Shown piece by piece: positions 16,121 through 26,563 of a stretch of 64,000 nt of DNA (position 1 is its first letter; each line of letters opens with the position of its first letter). The notes below the pieces were generated by a model. That model saw only the letters and a program-made list of their open reading frames with translations. It was not told the origin of the DNA and did no database searches. A program made the translations under genes and the position numbers. Source of the DNA: Suttonella sp. R2A3 (lineage in GTDB: Bacteria; Pseudomonadota; Gammaproteobacteria; Cardiobacteriales; Cardiobacteriaceae); the NCBI RefSeq assembly GCF_021513215.1, contig NZ_CP090975.1:1295501-1359500 (forward strand). Reading direction: 5' to 3'.

Positions 16121-17196
16121 GCGTTTTGCAAATCGAGCAAGGCATTGGTTTCCTGCTCTTGTTGCAGAGGTTCGATAATCGCATCTAACGCTCCTTCGAG
16201 TATCTCATCAAGCTGATACAGGGTGAGGTTAATGCGGTGGTCGGTAACACGCCCTTGCGGATAATTATAGGTGCGGATGCGCTCGGATCGATCGCCACTA
16301 CCGACCAGGCTTTTACGCTCAGCAGCCTGTTCGGCTTGCGCACTTTGTCGTTGGGCATCGAGCAGGCGCGCTTGTAGGAGGCTCATCGCTTTAGCGCGGT
16401 TTTTATGCTGTGAACGTTCTTCCTGGCATTCAACCACCACACCACTGGGTAGATGCGTGATACGGATGGCGGAATCGGTTTTGTTGATGTGCTGCCCGCC
16501 AGCGCCTGATGCGCGATAGGTATCAACGCGTAAATCCGCCGGATTAATCTCAATGGCTTGCACGTCTTCACCTTCGGGTAGCACAGCAACGGTGGCGGCT
16601 GAAGTGTGGATACGTCCGCCGGATTCGGTTTCCGGAACGCGCTGCACGCGGTGGGCGCCGGATTCGAATTTTAAGGTCGAATACACCTGGTTACCGCTGA
16701 TGCGTGCAATGATTTCTTTATAGCCACCGTGTTCGCCCGCGTTATCGGATAAGATATCGATCTGCCAGCGTTTGCTCTCGGCGAATTTGGCGTACATACG
16801 CCATAAATCGCCAGCAAAGATTGCAGCTTCATCACCACCGGTACCGGCGCGAATTTCTAAATACACATTGGCTTCATCGAGTGGATCTTTGGGGATCATT
16901 TGCCGCTGCAGCTGTGCTTCGCAGGCGATTAGGCCTTGTTCAAGCGTTTCGCGCTCACTTTTGGCGAGTTCAGCCATCTCGGGATCATTTTCCATATCCT
17001 CAAGATCTTCAAGCTCACGCAGAATACGTGAGCGCTCATGGATATTTTGCACAACTGGTGTGAGTTGTGCGTGTTCCTGACCATAGACGCGTAATTTATC
17101 GGGGTTAGCGGCGGTTTCCGGGTCAGCGAGTAGCGCATTGAGCTCTTCTAAGCGCTCAGCAATGGTGTCGAGTTTGGCAAGAATCGTGGCGTGCAT
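16117..17196 (-). CDS. prfA: Peptide chain release factor 1
   Basis: 359 residues, the family length. Residues 185-200 carry the stop-codon recognition motif PET ([16 protein letters not shown]), the RF1 counterpart of the P-x-T anticodon, and [12 protein letters not shown] near residue 230 holds the GGQ loop that triggers peptide release. It reads UAA and UAG. It lies nine bases after the broken hemA and overlaps prmC, giving the conserved hemA-prfA-prmC order. Confidence 0.97.
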   Translation of the reverse strand: MHATILAKLDTIAERLEELNALLADPETAANPDKLRVYGQEHAQLTPVVQNIHERSRILRELEDLEDMENDPEMAELAKSERETLEQGLIACEAQLQRQMIPKDPLDEANVYLEIRAGTGGDEAAIFAGDLWRMYAKFAESKRWQIDILSDNAGEHGGYKEIIARISGNQVYSTLKFESGAHRVQRVPETESGGRIHTSAATVAVLPEGEDVQAIEINPADLRVDTYRASGAGGQHINKTDSAIRITHLPSGVVVECQEERSQHKNRAKAMSLLQARLLDAQRQSAQAEQAAERKSLVGSGDRSERIRTYNYPQGRVTDHRINLTLYQLDEILEGALDAIIEPLQQEQETNALLDLQNA

Positions 17197-17205
17197 GAAT
17201 AATGG

Positions 17206-18500
17206 TTATGAGTTGGAATGGTTGTTATCGACGTTAAAGGTATCGGCGACAATGGCAAGCCAGTCTTTATGATCTGGCGGAATAGCGTTGATCAGTTCGC
17301 TGGGGTTATGGAGCAGCTTATTGGTTAATTTATAGCTCATTTGTTCGAGGACAATCGCTGGATCATCACCATGGGCTAGGCGGCGATACGCATCTTGTAA
17401 CAGCTGTAAGCGCAGATCGTTGGCGTTTTCGCGAATTCGCCGCACGATTTGTTGCTGGGGCTTGAGTGCAGCCAGCCGAGGAAATCATCGCTGTAGAGAT
17501 GGATCATCACCTCAGCTTCACCAGCAGCGGTTTTACGCGCACTCATATTGTCATCGATGATTTGCTCGAGGTCGTCGATACCGTAAGTAAAGGCTTGAGA
17601 AAGCGTATTGATGTCGCTATCAAAATTCCGTGGCAACGCTAAATCGACGTACACTTGCAGGTTATTGCGGCGTTTTTTCATCGCCTGCTTGGCGTGATCG
17701 CGAGTGATGAGTGCATAATCTGCGCGTGCGGTGCCAAAAATCATGTCCGCTTCGTGCAGGTGGTCAGAGAGCTGCGTCAAAGAGATTGCATAACCGCCGG
17801 TTTCTTCAGCCAACATTTGTGCATTTTGCAGGGTGCGGTTGGCAATGATTAGATGTCCAATACCGGCATCACGTAAGTATTTTGCGGTGAGTTGTCCTGT
17901 ATCACCAGCGCCAATGACTAAAGCACTGCGCCGCTGGTGATCGTCAAAGAATTGTCGGGTTAGCTTAACCCCGGCATAAGCTACGGATACGGGGTTTTCA
18001 CCAATCGCGGTGTTGTGGCGAACTTGTTTGGCAATCGCAAAGCTTTGTTGAAACAGACGGTCTAGGATCGAACCCACCGAACCTGAGCGCTTACCCAGAC
18101 GATACGCATCTTTGAGTTGGCCGAGGATTTGTGGCTCACCTAAAATTAATGAGTCCAGCCCACAGGCAACGCGAAACAGGTGATGGATGGCTTCGCGCTG
18201 TTGGTAGATAAAAGTACTTTGCGCGAGTTCTTGCGGATCCAGGCCTTTGAGCTCAGCGAGCACGCGACTAAAGGCTGGTGGTTTGCTGGCAGTGGCGTAT
18301 AGTTCGGTGCGGTTACACGTCGAAACCAAAATCAATTCATTAACATCAAGCAAACGGCGCGCGGCACTTAAGAGCGCTTCGCCCTCCTGCTGGGTAAACG
18401 CCAGACGCTCGCGCAGCGCGACCGACGCCGTTTGATGGCTAATGCCATAGGCGTAAAGCGTGTTTGATTGTGAATGATTGTCAGCCAAGTTTGCCATCAT
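17206..18500 (-). pseudogene. hemA: Glutamyl-tRNA reductase HemA, interrupted by a one-base frameshift
   Basis: First enzyme of C5-pathway haem synthesis. The 5' frame (18500 to 17376) encodes residues 1-374 with ISHQTASVALRERLAF near the start, the catalytic Cys in STCNRTELYA near residue 60, and the NADPH site VIGAGDTGQLTAKYL. At DDFLGWL (about 17468) the family sequence continues in another frame: reading CTC AAG CCC CAG gives LKPQQQIVRRIRENANDLRL and onward to the dimerisation end (LTNKLLHNPSEL), stopping at 17206. One base is missing near 17460-17472. In-frame the protein ends in an unrelated tail. It may be a sequencing error, a true null, or -1 frameshifting at the CCCC run; the intact flanks favour recent change or error. 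Confidence 0.85.
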
Positions 18501-18562
18501 GATAAAAAATATCGTGTTATTCTAAGGCATTTTACGCTGGCTTTTAAGGTTTAGGGGATATT

Positions 18563-20251
18563 TTGTCGGCATTTCGTTATCCATCGTGGCTCATACTTGG
18601 CGTTGTGTTAGGGCAGACGTCGGCGCAAGCCTATGCTGATAATGCGCCATGGGATAAAGACGCGCAGCGATTATATGATGTGTTAACCGCGGAATTTGAC
18701 GACCAACGTGGTAATTACCAAGCGGCAATGGACACCATGGCGCGCGTTTCGGCCGACAGTAAACAATACGAAAGCTTTCAATATACCTTCAATTTAGCGA
18801 TGGATGTGCTCAATTATCAGCAGGCAGAGAGCACCGCGCGTTCGTGGGTGGCAACCTTTGATGAGGATTTATCCGCGCATTGGTCGCTGGTACAAGTCTT
18901 ACTGGCCAGCAAACAGGTTGACGAGGCATTTGACGAAATTTGCCTGATTTTTAATCTTGATGATACGCCACATCATGTTGCGCAATTATCGCGCTATCTT
19001 ACCGAACTGCCCGATAGTGATGCGCGACTTGCTTTGTTACAACGTCTTTCAAAACGTTATCCAGATAATGCCTACCTTTATTATTACATTGGCATTATGG
19101 CCAAAGAGCAAGGCAAAATCGCTGAAACGATCGCTGCGTTTAACCAGGCTTTAGCGCTTGAAGACGATTGGCCACAACTTTTACAAATGCAGGCTAAATC
19201 GTTAGCGAGTATCGGGCAACTTAGCCGCGCGAGCGAGATTATGGACAACTTGTTGGCGAAAAACCCCGATGATGAATACCTCTTATCTGCTTATATTGAT
19301 ATGTTGGTTGCCCATTATCAGTGGCCGGAAGCGATTGCCTTGGCTGAACGCTGGCGGGTTGTCAATCCGGAGTCAGTCGAGCTGCGTCAGCTACTCGCCT
19401 GGCTTTACGGTCAACGCGGTGAGGTGGCAAAAGCGTTGCCGGAATACCGTGCTTTGCTAGATGAGGGCTTGCTCGGTTACGATCAATATTTATTTAGTGC
19501 CGCACAGGTTTATGGTAACGCGAATGATATGGCGACTTCGGTGGCTTTATTAGCGCAAGTACCGGAAAACTCGGTGTTACGCCTACTAGCGTTACAGCAA
19601 ATTGCTCTAAATGTGTTTCAAGCAGGCAATATTGAGCGGGCGCAGAAGCGTTTTGCTGCGCTGCGTCAAGAATTTCCTGATTATGCGTTGGAGATGTATT
19701 TGCTTGAGGCGAATCAGCTTGATCGCTTAGCGCTTTGGGCTGAAGGCGATCAATTGCTTGCTGAGGCCAAAGCACGTTATGGCGATCAAGTCGATGTGCT
19801 GTACGCTTTAGCCAAACATGAAAGCGCACAGCACAATACCGTTGCCGCTGAGGCGTATTACCGGCAAATACTGAGCTTAGATGCGGCTAATATCGATGCG
19901 CTCAATGCTTATGGCTACTTGCTGCTTACCCAAACCGACCGCCAAGAAGAAGCCGCACAAATGATCAAACAGGCGATCGCGCAATACGTTGACTCGCCAG
20001 CGATTCAAGACAGCTACGGCTGGCTGTTATACCAGCAAGGCAAGCCTGAAGAGGCACTAATTTGGTTACGTCGAGCTTATGCTGGGTATCGCAGTACCGA
20101 TATCGTCTCGCATTATATTGACGTTTTGATGGCCACAGACAAACGCGATTTGGCCGAAGAAGTCTATCGCTATGAATATGGCGCAGCGAAAGAGCCGCAA
20201 AAACTCGAATCACTCGGTGCACGTTATGAATTTAGCGTTAATAGTCCCTAA
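18563..20251 (+). CDS. TPR-repeat protein upstream of lolB
   Basis: 562 residues, TTG start with TAGGGGAT upstream. Residues 1-25 look like a signal peptide (YPSWLILGVVLGQTSAQAYA), so it is probably periplasmic or outer-membrane associated. At least eight tetratricopeptide repeats are visible, for example AYLYYYIGIMAKEQGKIAET near residue 170 and IDALNAYGYLLLTQTDRQEE near residue 448. Many gammaproteobacteria encode a similar TPR protein directly before lolB. Function unknown; a scaffolding role in envelope biogenesis is inferred from place. Divergent from hemA with a 62-base shared gap. Confidence 0.85.
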   Translation: MSAFRYPSWLILGVVLGQTSAQAYADNAPWDKDAQRLYDVLTAEFDDQRGNYQAAMDTMARVSADSKQYESFQYTFNLAMDVLNYQQAESTARSWVATFDEDLSAHWSLVQVLLASKQVDEAFDEICLIFNLDDTPHHVAQLSRYLTELPDSDARLALLQRLSKRYPDNAYLYYYIGIMAKEQGKIAETIAAFNQALALEDDWPQLLQMQAKSLASIGQLSRASEIMDNLLAKNPDDEYLLSAYIDMLVAHYQWPEAIALAERWRVVNPESVELRQLLAWLYGQRGEVAKALPEYRALLDEGLLGYDQYLFSAAQVYGNANDMATSVALLAQVPENSVLRLLALQQIALNVFQAGNIERAQKRFAALRQEFPDYALEMYLLEANQLDRLALWAEGDQLLAEAKARYGDQVDVLYALAKHESAQHNTVAAEAYYRQILSLDAANIDALNAYGYLLLTQTDRQEEAAQMIKQAIAQYVDSPAIQDSYGWLLYQQGKPEEALIWLRRAYAGYRSTDIVSHYIDVLMATDKRDLAEEVYRYEYGAAKEPQKLESLGARYEFSVNSP

Positions 20252-20264
20252 AGGGGTATCAACT

Positions 20265-20801
20265 ATGATGACTTTTTTCCGGAAAAAGCACCACTATGCT
20301 GTGTTGGCGCTGGCGATGCTGGCTTTGAGCTGTGTGAGCACCGCACCGATCAATGAGCAGATCAGCACCGCACAATGGTCAGCAGATGGCCGAATGGCGC
20401 TCAAATACCCGTTTTGTCGTGAGTATCAAGCTTGTGAACCGCGCGCGGTGAATGCGGCATTTTTCTGGCGCCACTTGGATGCAGATGAATCCCTCACGCT
20501 ATTTGACCCCAGCGGACAGGCGCAGCTGCAGCTCGATTATCAAGGCGATCAGGTACGGGTACGCGAAGGACAAGAAGAACAGTGGTTAAGCGTTGATGAA
20601 CTGACTTCGCGCTTAGGCCTACCGCTGCCGCTGGCTGATGTTGCAACTTGGCTGCGTGAGGAAAAAACACAGACAGAGTGGCGGGAAGCGGGTTGGCAGG
20701 TCCGGGTCAGCGATTGGCGTGGGAGTTATTACCGTCGTTTGGATATGACGCGTGAAGATTATCGGGTACGATTATTGATTGATGAGATGCGTTCTTTATA
20801 G
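20265..20801 (+). CDS. lolB: Outer-membrane lipoprotein receptor LolB
   Basis: 178 residues from the ATG at 20265, chosen because AAAGGGG precedes it and translation gives a lipoprotein signal with Cys in ALSCVSTAPI near residue 23. The open frame extends upstream inside the TPR gene, without signal character. The mature part shows LolB pattern WSADGRMAL and the mid-protein LTLFDPSGQAQLQLDY beta region. It accepts lipoproteins from LolA and inserts them in the outer membrane. It sits before tRNA-Gln and prs, but ispE, which usually lies between, is missing. Short relative to E. coli LolB. Confidence 0.88.
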   Translation: MMTFFRKKHHYAVLALAMLALSCVSTAPINEQISTAQWSADGRMALKYPFCREYQACEPRAVNAAFFWRHLDADESLTLFDPSGQAQLQLDYQGDQVRVREGQEEQWLSVDELTSRLGLPLPLADVATWLREEKTQTEWREAGWQVRVSDWRGSYYRRLDMTREDYRVRLLIDEMRSL

Positions 20802-20874
20802 CCTGTAGCACAGGCTAAATGGTGCTCAATGAACCCATTGACACCCTAACGAAATAAAAAATTGCTTTTTAAGG

Positions 20875-20902
20875 TTGCTAGCGCAGAAAATATCCGTATA
20901 AT
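20875..20902 (+). promoter_or_regulatory. Promoter of tRNA-Gln (and probably prs)
   Basis: TTGCTA (20875-20880), 16-base spacer, perfect TATAAT (20897-20902), followed by a GC-rich discriminator ACGCGC as in stable-RNA promoters. A CCCGA/TCGGG hairpin leader precedes the tRNA. Confidence 0.7.
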
Positions 20903-20941
20903 ACGCGCTTTCCCGATAAATTTCGGGTAAAAATGTTCATT

Positions 20942-21017
20942 TGGGGTGTAGCCAAGTGGTTAAGGCACCAGGTTTTGATCCTGGCATGCGTAGGTTCGAA
21001 TCCTTCCACCCCAGCCA
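20942..21017 (+). tRNA. tRNA-Gln (TTG anticodon)
   Basis: 76 bases including an encoded CCA end. Acceptor stem TGGGGTG pairs with CACCCCA; discriminator G. D-loop GCCAAGTGGTTAAGGC, anticodon stem CCAGG/CCTGG with loop TTTTGAT (anticodon TTG), T-loop GGTTCGAATCC. Its place directly before prs matches gammaproteobacterial order. Confidence 0.97.
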
Positions 21018-21063
21018 TTTTCTTAAGAAGATTATTAAGGTGAATGCCGTGTCACGAGGCAGT

Positions 21064-22002
21064 ATGACCGTCTTCACGGGTAACGCTAATCCGCAGCTTG
21101 CTCGTCAAATCGTTCAACATTTAGGTTTGCCATTAGGCAATGCTTCCGTCAATCAATTTTCTGATGGCGAAGTACAAGTAGAAATTAATGAGAATGTACG
21201 CGGTAAGGATGTTTTTATCATCCAGCCGACCTGTACACCAACCAACGACAGCATCATGGAGCTTTTGGTGCTCAGCGATGCGTTACGTCGTTCGTCAGCG
21301 AACCGTATTACCGCAGTCATGCCATATTATGGCTATTCACGACAGGACCGTCGCCCGCGTTCAGCGCGTGTGCCGATTTCGGCTAAAGTGGTCGCGAATA
21401 TGATCGCCAGCGTCGGTATTGATCGTGTGATGACGCTTGATTTACACGCTGATCAAATCCAAGGGTTTTTTGATTTCCCCGTGGATAATATTTACGCAAC
21501 CCCAATCTTCTTAAACGATATTTTATCGCAAAACCATGATAACTTAGTGGTTGTTTCACCAGATATCGGTGGCGTACTTCGTGCTCGTGCAACTGCTAAG
21601 CGGGTTGATGCTAAATTAGCGATTATTGATAAACGTCGCCCACGGCCAAACGAATCAGAAGTGATGAATATTATTGGTGATGATATCAGCGGCTGTAACT
21701 GCGTGATTGTTGATGATATCGTCGATACCGCTGGTACCTTGGGTAATGCGGCATCTGCGCTTAAAGAGCGTGGCGCGAAAACAGTCACCGCGTATTGTAC
21801 GCATGCGGTATTATCCGGTAATGCGGTCAATAATGTGAAAAACTCAGGACTTGATGAGTTGGTAGTTGCTGACTCTATTCCACTGCGTGAAGACGCGAAA
21901 AAGTGTGAGAAAATTCGTGTGCTGTCGATTGCCGGCCTGGTTGCCGAAAGTATTCGCCGTATTCACGTTGAAGAATCGATTTCATCGCTGTTTGTTGATT
22001 AA
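21064..22002 (+). CDS. prs: Ribose-phosphate pyrophosphokinase
   Basis: 312 residues, makes PRPP from ribose-5-phosphate and ATP. The frame reaches back through the tRNA; I choose ATG at 21064 since [20 protein letters not shown] matches the family N-terminus and ACGAGG lies just upstream. Conserved features: [15 protein letters not shown] near residue 35, the [15 protein letters not shown]-loop near residue 93, and the PRPP-binding signature [13 protein letters not shown] near residue 215. Downstream of tRNA-Gln and upstream of rplY, the usual order. Confidence 0.96.
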   Translation: MTVFTGNANPQLARQIVQHLGLPLGNASVNQFSDGEVQVEINENVRGKDVFIIQPTCTPTNDSIMELLVLSDALRRSSANRITAVMPYYGYSRQDRRPRSARVPISAKVVANMIASVGIDRVMTLDLHADQIQGFFDFPVDNIYATPIFLNDILSQNHDNLVVVSPDIGGVLRARATAKRVDAKLAIIDKRRPRPNESEVMNIIGDDISGCNCVIVDDIVDTAGTLGNAASALKERGAKTVTAYCTHAVLSGNAVNNVKNSGLDELVVADSIPLREDAKKCEKIRVLSIAGLVAESIRRIHVEESISSLFVD

Positions 22003-22066
22003 AACCAACGGCGATTTTTGTGGAGCGCTGGTCGCAAGCGCTCTTTTTTGTTAACTGGAGAGAAAA

Positions 22067-22747
22067 ATGTCTCAAGACTATAAATATGAACTGCACGGTA
22101 TGATCCGTCAGGACAATGGGAAAGGTGCGAGCCGCCGCCTGCGTCGTGAAGGATGGGTTCCGGCTATTGTCTATGGTGGCGAAGGTGAGCCTTTGTCGAT
22201 CGCTGTTAAGCAAGATGAATTGGTGAAAAACGCCAAGCATGACAGCTTTTATTCACAAATCATTAATTTGAAAATCGACGGACAGGATGATCAAGAAATC
22301 CTCGTGCGTGATGTCCAGCATCATGTATTTAAGCCGTTGTTCCAACACTTCGATTTCCAGCGCATTGTTCGCGGTCAAGAGCTTTATGCAACCGTACAAT
22401 TGCACTTCATCAACGAAGAAACTGCCCCTGGGGTTAAAGACGAAGGCGGGATTATTTCGCACTACCTCAACTCAGTGGATATCGTTTGTCGTCCGCGTCA
22501 CTTACCTGAATACATTGAAGTGGATATGGGTGAGGTTGAAATGGGTACCGTCATTCACTTAAGTGATCTGGTTATGCCAGAAGGCGTCCGTCTGGTTCAG
22601 GAAGAAGAGCTTGAAGAAACTGCTGTGGCGCAAGTGGTTTACCCACAACGTGCTGAAGAAGACGTTTCAGAAGACGGCATTGAAGCTGATGACGCAGAAG
22701 ATGCGGCAGAAGGCGAAGATGACGCCAACGAGAACGACGAAGCATAA
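22067..22747 (+). CDS. rplY: 50S ribosomal protein L25/general stress protein Ctc
   Basis: 226 residues, the long CTC form. The N-terminal 5S-rRNA-binding domain (about residues 1-95) includes [21 protein letters not shown], and the C-terminal beta domain (95-195) includes [20 protein letters not shown]. The tail is strongly acidic (residues 195-226, repeated Glu/Asp/Ala), as in other L25 proteins of this length. TGGAGAG precedes the ATG. Cotranscribed with prs and pth. Confidence 0.95.
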   Translation: MSQDYKYELHGMIRQDNGKGASRRLRREGWVPAIVYGGEGEPLSIAVKQDELVKNAKHDSFYSQIINLKIDGQDDQEILVRDVQHHVFKPLFQHFDFQRIVRGQELYATVQLHFINEETAPGVKDEGGIISHYLNSVDIVCRPRHLPEYIEVDMGEVEMGTVIHLSDLVMPEGVRLVQEEELEETAVAQVVYPQRAEEDVSEDGIEADDAEDAAEGEDDANENDEA

Positions 22748-22757
22748 GCCTCAAGCG

Positions 22758-23321
22758 ATGATTAAGCTCATCGTTGGTCTCGGCAACCCCGGAGACCGCT
22801 ACGCCAAAACCCGCCATAATGCGGGTTTTTGGCTATTAGATGCCTTAAATTGTGACAGCGCTTGGCGCGAAGAAGCTAAATTTTTTGGCCAATACGCAAA
22901 AGTGTTTGTGAAGTCACAACCGCTGCATTTATTAAAGCCACAAACGTTTATGAACCGTAGTGGTCAATCGCTGGCTGCGATTGCCCGATTTTATGATCTT
23001 ACCCCGGAAGAAATCCTCGTGGTTCATGATGAGCTCGATTTACCTGCTGGTAGCGTCAAACTCAAACTTGGCGGTGGACACGGTGGGCATAATGGCTTGC
23101 GTGATATCATCAAAGCGCTTGATAGCAAAGACTTTTATCGTCTACGTATAGGGATTGATCACCCAGGTGATCGCAGTGAAGTGATTAACTATGTGCTTAA
23201 ACCACCGGGCAAAGAACAACGCATTGAGATTGACCGCGCGATTGATGCGGCGATTGATGTGTTACCCGTTCTGGTGAGCGAAGGTGCTGAAAAAGCGATG
23301 AACCGCTTACACACACGCTAA
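22758..23321 (+). CDS. pth: Peptidyl-tRNA hydrolase
   Basis: 187 residues. The longer open frame enters rplY out of phase; ATG at 22758 gives [21 protein letters not shown], the family start, with catalytic His in [11 protein letters not shown] near residue 20. FMNRSGQSL near residue 66 and [24 protein letters not shown] near residue 93 (shortened) are the other conserved blocks. It releases peptides from peptidyl-tRNA after ribosome drop-off. Starts ten bases after the rplY stop. Confidence 0.96.
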   Translation: MIKLIVGLGNPGDRYAKTRHNAGFWLLDALNCDSAWREEAKFFGQYAKVFVKSQPLHLLKPQTFMNRSGQSLAAIARFYDLTPEEILVVHDELDLPAGSVKLKLGGGHGGHNGLRDIIKALDSKDFYRLRIGIDHPGDRSEVINYVLKPPGKEQRIEIDRAIDAAIDVLPVLVSEGAEKAMNRLHTR

Positions 23322-23410
23322 AATTTTTCAGCACAACATCTTTGTCTTGGGCTACACAGCCTTCCATGCGTTATAATACGCGCCATTTCAATAGATAATC
23401 AGGAGGTTCC

Positions 23411-24502
23411 ATGGGCTTTAACTGTGGGATTGTTGGTTTGCCGAATGTCGGTAAATCGACGCTTTTTAATGCGCTGACCAACGCCGGTATTGAGGCGCAA
23501 AATTATCCGTTTTGTACCATCGAGCCGAATACGGGGATTGTCCCGATGCCGGATCCGCGCCTAGATGCGCTGGCGGTTATCGTTAAGCCTGAACGCGTAC
23601 TGCCCACGACCATGGAGTTTGTTGATATTGCGGGTCTGGTAGCCGGTGCTGCTCAAGGTGAAGGACTGGGCAACCAGTTTTTGGCTAATATCCGCGAAAC
23701 GGATGCGATTGCCCAGGTGGTGCGGTGTTTTGACAGCGATGATGTAGTGCATGTGGCCGGTAAAGTTGATCCACTGGCCGATATTCTCGTCATTGAATCG
23801 GAGCTGATCTTAGCGGATATGGTGTCGTTGGAAAAAGCCCAGCAACGCCTGACACGGATCGCTAAAGGTGGCGATAAAGATGCGAAGCTGAAGTTAGATG
23901 TGATCGCCAAACTCTTACCGCATTTAGAAGATGGTAAGCTTGCACGCACTTGCGATTTAAGCGAGGAAGAGCGCGAGGCCGCACGCGATTTATTTTTGCT
24001 CACCATGAAGCCAATGATGTATGTGGCCAATGTCGATGAAGACAGCGTTGAGGATAACGCTTACGTTGCCGTAGTACGCGAAAAAGCCGCAAACAGTGAC
24101 GCAGTGGTGGTCACCGTATGTGCGGCGATTGAAGCTGAGTTAGCGCAGCTTGATAAGCAAGAACAATTGGAACTGCTTGGCGAATACGGGCTCGATGAGC
24201 CCGGGCTCAATCGAGTGATTCGTGCTGGTTACGAGTTGCTCGATTTAGGCACCTATTTTACTGCGGGCGTTAAAGAAGTTCGCGCGTGGACGATGCCTAA
24301 AAACGCCACAGCCCCACAAGCAGCCGGGGTGATTCACACCGATTTTGAGCGTGGGTTTATTCGCGCTGAAGTGGTCGCTTATGAAGATTTTATCGCCTGC
24401 AACGGTGAGCAAGGTGCTAAAGAAGCCGGTAAATGGCGTTTAGAAGGTAAAGAATATCGGGTTAAAGAAGGCGATGTGATTCATTTCCGCTTTAACGTTT
24501 AA
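23411..24502 (+). CDS. ychF: Ribosome-binding ATPase YchF (OLA1 family)
   Basis: 363 residues, exact family length. P-loop [12 protein letters not shown] near residue 8, switch [18 protein letters not shown] near residue 72, and the C-terminal TGS domain (about 278-363) ending [13 protein letters not shown]. Acts on ribosomes and stress responses. AGGAGG stands seven bases before the ATG. A TATAAT at 23372-23377 suggests its own promoter in addition to read-through from pth. Confidence 0.96.
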   Translation: MGFNCGIVGLPNVGKSTLFNALTNAGIEAQNYPFCTIEPNTGIVPMPDPRLDALAVIVKPERVLPTTMEFVDIAGLVAGAAQGEGLGNQFLANIRETDAIAQVVRCFDSDDVVHVAGKVDPLADILVIESELILADMVSLEKAQQRLTRIAKGGDKDAKLKLDVIAKLLPHLEDGKLARTCDLSEEEREAARDLFLLTMKPMMYVANVDEDSVEDNAYVAVVREKAANSDAVVVTVCAAIEAELAQLDKQEQLELLGEYGLDEPGLNRVIRAGYELLDLGTYFTAGVKEVRAWTMPKNATAPQAAGVIHTDFERGFIRAEVVAYEDFIACNGEQGAKEAGKWRLEGKEYRVKEGDVIHFRFNV

Positions 24503-24524
24503 TCGTAATAACGAGGAACAAATA

Positions 24525-25094
24525 ATGGCTAATTATTCAACCAGTGAATTTCGTGGTGGTTTGAAAATCATGCTCGATGGAGACCCTTATACCATCGTCG
24601 AAAATGAGTTTGTCAAACCAGGTAAAGGTCAGGCGTTTAACCGCACTAAAGTGCGTAATTTAAAAACCGGTCGTGTGATTGAGCGCACCTTTAAATCGGG
24701 TGATAGCGTGCAAGCCGCTGATGTTCATGAAACTGAGATGCAATACCTCTATAAAGATGAAGACAATTGGTATTTCATGAACCTGGAAAGCTTTGAACAG
24801 CTACCGGCGCCAAATAGTGCCTTAGTCGATGCAGAAAAATGGATTCGCGAGCAAGACCTGTGCACGGTGGTATTATGGGATGGCAATATTATTAGCGTCA
24901 CCGCGCCAAATTTCGTTGAATTACGGGTGGTTGATACCGATCCGGGCGTACGCGGCGATACATCTGGTGGCGGCGGTAAGCCGGCAACGCTAGAAACCGG
25001 CGCTGTGGTGCGTGTACCACTGTTCTTATCGATTGATGAGGTGGTTCGCGTGGATACGCGTAGTGGCGAATACCTGGGGCGCGCTAAAGACTAA
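24525..25094 (+). CDS. efp: Translation elongation factor P
   Basis: 189 residues, three KOW/OB-type domains. The modification-site loop reads VKPGKGQAF with Lys at position 34, the residue lysylated by EpmA in E. coli-type EF-P, not the arginine used by rhamnosylated EF-P. It relieves ribosome stalling at polyproline. ACGAGGAAC precedes the ATG. Usually a single gene; here it follows ychF by 22 bases. Confidence 0.96.
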   Translation: MANYSTSEFRGGLKIMLDGDPYTIVENEFVKPGKGQAFNRTKVRNLKTGRVIERTFKSGDSVQAADVHETEMQYLYKDEDNWYFMNLESFEQLPAPNSALVDAEKWIREQDLCTVVLWDGNIISVTAPNFVELRVVDTDPGVRGDTSGGGGKPATLETGAVVRVPLFLSIDEVVRVDTRSGEYLGRAKD

Positions 25095-25165
25095 GCGTGC
25101 GATACCCTCTTGGCTATGGCTTAGGCTATAATCATAGGCGCAACATTCGTAAGAGGAGCAATAAC

Positions 25166-25762
25166 ATGATCTTAACCCGTAGTACTTGGCTGGTGGCCTT
25201 ACTGGCGCTGGCCTCTTGTGTGACTGTGAATATTTATTTTCCGGCGGCGGCGGCAGAAAAAGCCGCAGACAGCATTATTGATGATGTATGGAATGAATCT
25301 GCGATGGTTGTGCCGAATAACGCACCGGTAGTTGAATTGGGCACGTATTCTGCCTCACGTGAATTATTGGTGGGCCTGCTGAATGTAATCAGCGCTGATG
25401 CTCAGGCGCAAAGCGTTGATTTTAACGCCAGCTCGCCAAAAATTGAGCAAATTAAATCGCGTATGGGCACTCGCTTTAGTCAAATGAAACCGCTGTTTGC
25501 CAGTGGTGCGATTGGCTTGACTGGAGATGGGTATGTGGCGATTCGTGATGCTCAAGCAGCGCCAATGGCCCAGCGTGGACAAATGAACCAATGGGTGAAT
25601 GCTGAAAACGCTGACCGCAAAGCGCTTTATCAAGCGATTGCTGAGGCGAATAATCAGCCAAGCTGGTTCGCGCAAATTCAAGAAACCTTCGCCCAGCGTT
25701 GGATTTCCCAAGCACCTAGCGGCTGGTGGTATCAGTCTAATGGTCAGTGGAAACAAAAATAA
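25166..25762 (+). CDS. DUF1318 (YdbL-like) lipoprotein
   Basis: 198 residues from the ATG at 25166, preceded by AAGAGGAG. Signal peptide with lipobox LASC (LVALLALASC); the mature start CVTVNIYFPAAAAEKAADSI is the hallmark of DUF1318/YdbL proteins. The open frame extends upstream but the ribosome site and signal peptide decide the start. In E. coli ydbL lies with the AsmA-like ydbH and ynbE; those partners are absent here. Envelope role unknown. It carries a Trp-rich end (GWWYQSNGQWKQK). Confidence 0.8.
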   Translation: MILTRSTWLVALLALASCVTVNIYFPAAAAEKAADSIIDDVWNESAMVVPNNAPVVELGTYSASRELLVGLLNVISADAQAQSVDFNASSPKIEQIKSRMGTRFSQMKPLFASGAIGLTGDGYVAIRDAQAAPMAQRGQMNQWVNAENADRKALYQAIAEANNQPSWFAQIQETFAQRWISQAPSGWWYQSNGQWKQK

Positions 25763-25771
25763 GGCAGCGCG

Positions 25772-26563
25772 TTGTTACAGAATATCCTCGTTTTTGATAT
25801 TGAAACCATCGCTGATATCGATGCGTATCGCGCGCTCAATGGTGGGTTGACCGAGCTCGATGATGGTGATGTGTATCGTTTGATGGCCAGTGAACGCTTA
25901 AGCGAAGCTGGCTCAACATTTATGCGTCACCATTTACATAAAATCGTTGCCATTTCTGCGGTGATGAAAACCGCTTCCGGTGAGCTGAAAGTCTGGTCGC
26001 TTGGTGATGAGGAAAGCAGTGAATATGAGCTGATCAATCGCTTTTTCCAAGGTATTGATCGTTTTAGCCCAACACTGGTCAGCTGGAATGGTGGTGGCTT
26101 TGATTTGCCTGTGTTGCAATACCGGGCGTTATTCCATGGTATTAATGCGCGGCGCTATTTTGAGATTGGCGATGACGAGCGCGATTTTCGCTATAACAAC
26201 TATCTCGCCCGTTTTCATTGGCGTCATATCGATATGATGGATGTCTTATCCGGCTTTCAGCCGCGTGCTGTCGCAAGTCTCGATGATATTGCCAAGCTGT
26301 GTGGGTTTCCAGGCAAACTCGATGTCGATGGTTCGGCGGTTCAGCAGCTTTGGGATGAAGGGAATGTGGCAGATATCCGCAATTACTGCGAAACCGATGT
26401 GTTAAATACGTATCTTGTTTACCTGCGCTTTGAAGTCTTACGCGGCAATCTCGATAAAACAGCGTGCGATCAAGCCATTCAAGAAGTACAAACCTTCCTC
26501 AATAACAGCGATAAAGCGCATTTCCAAGCCTTTTTACACGCCTGGATGGCAAGACAAAGATGA
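25772..26563 (+). CDS. Predicted 3'-5' exonuclease, PolB-like (DEDDy)
   Basis: 263 residues with TTG start. DEDDy motifs in order: FDIETIAD (Asp and Glu, residues 8-15), SWNGGGFDLPVL near residue 108, and YCETDVLNTYLVY near residue 207 (Tyr-x3-Asp). This matches the DNA_pol_B_exo2-type family of stand-alone proofreading-like nucleases. It probably degrades or trims DNA ends; substrate unknown. Its stop overlaps the next gene by four bases (ATGA). Confidence 0.85.
   Translation: MLQNILVFDIETIADIDAYRALNGGLTELDDGDVYRLMASERLSEAGSTFMRHHLHKIVAISAVMKTASGELKVWSLGDEESSEYELINRFFQGIDRFSPTLVSWNGGGFDLPVLQYRALFHGINARRYFEIGDDERDFRYNNYLARFHWRHIDMMDVLSGFQPRAVASLDDIAKLCGFPGKLDVDGSAVQQLWDEGNVADIRNYCETDVLNTYLVYLRFEVLRGNLDKTACDQAIQEVQTFLNNSDKAHFQAFLHAWMARQR

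Noticed and set aside
17442-17460. Programmed -1 frameshift site in hemA
   Set aside because: There is a CCCC slip point but no X-XXY-YYZ heptamer or clear downstream pseudoknot, and programmed frameshifting is not known for hemA; kept only as a minor alternative.
21041-21063. Alternative GTG starts for prs
   Set aside because: They lengthen the N-terminus beyond the family and the ATG at 21064 has a better-placed ACGAGG.
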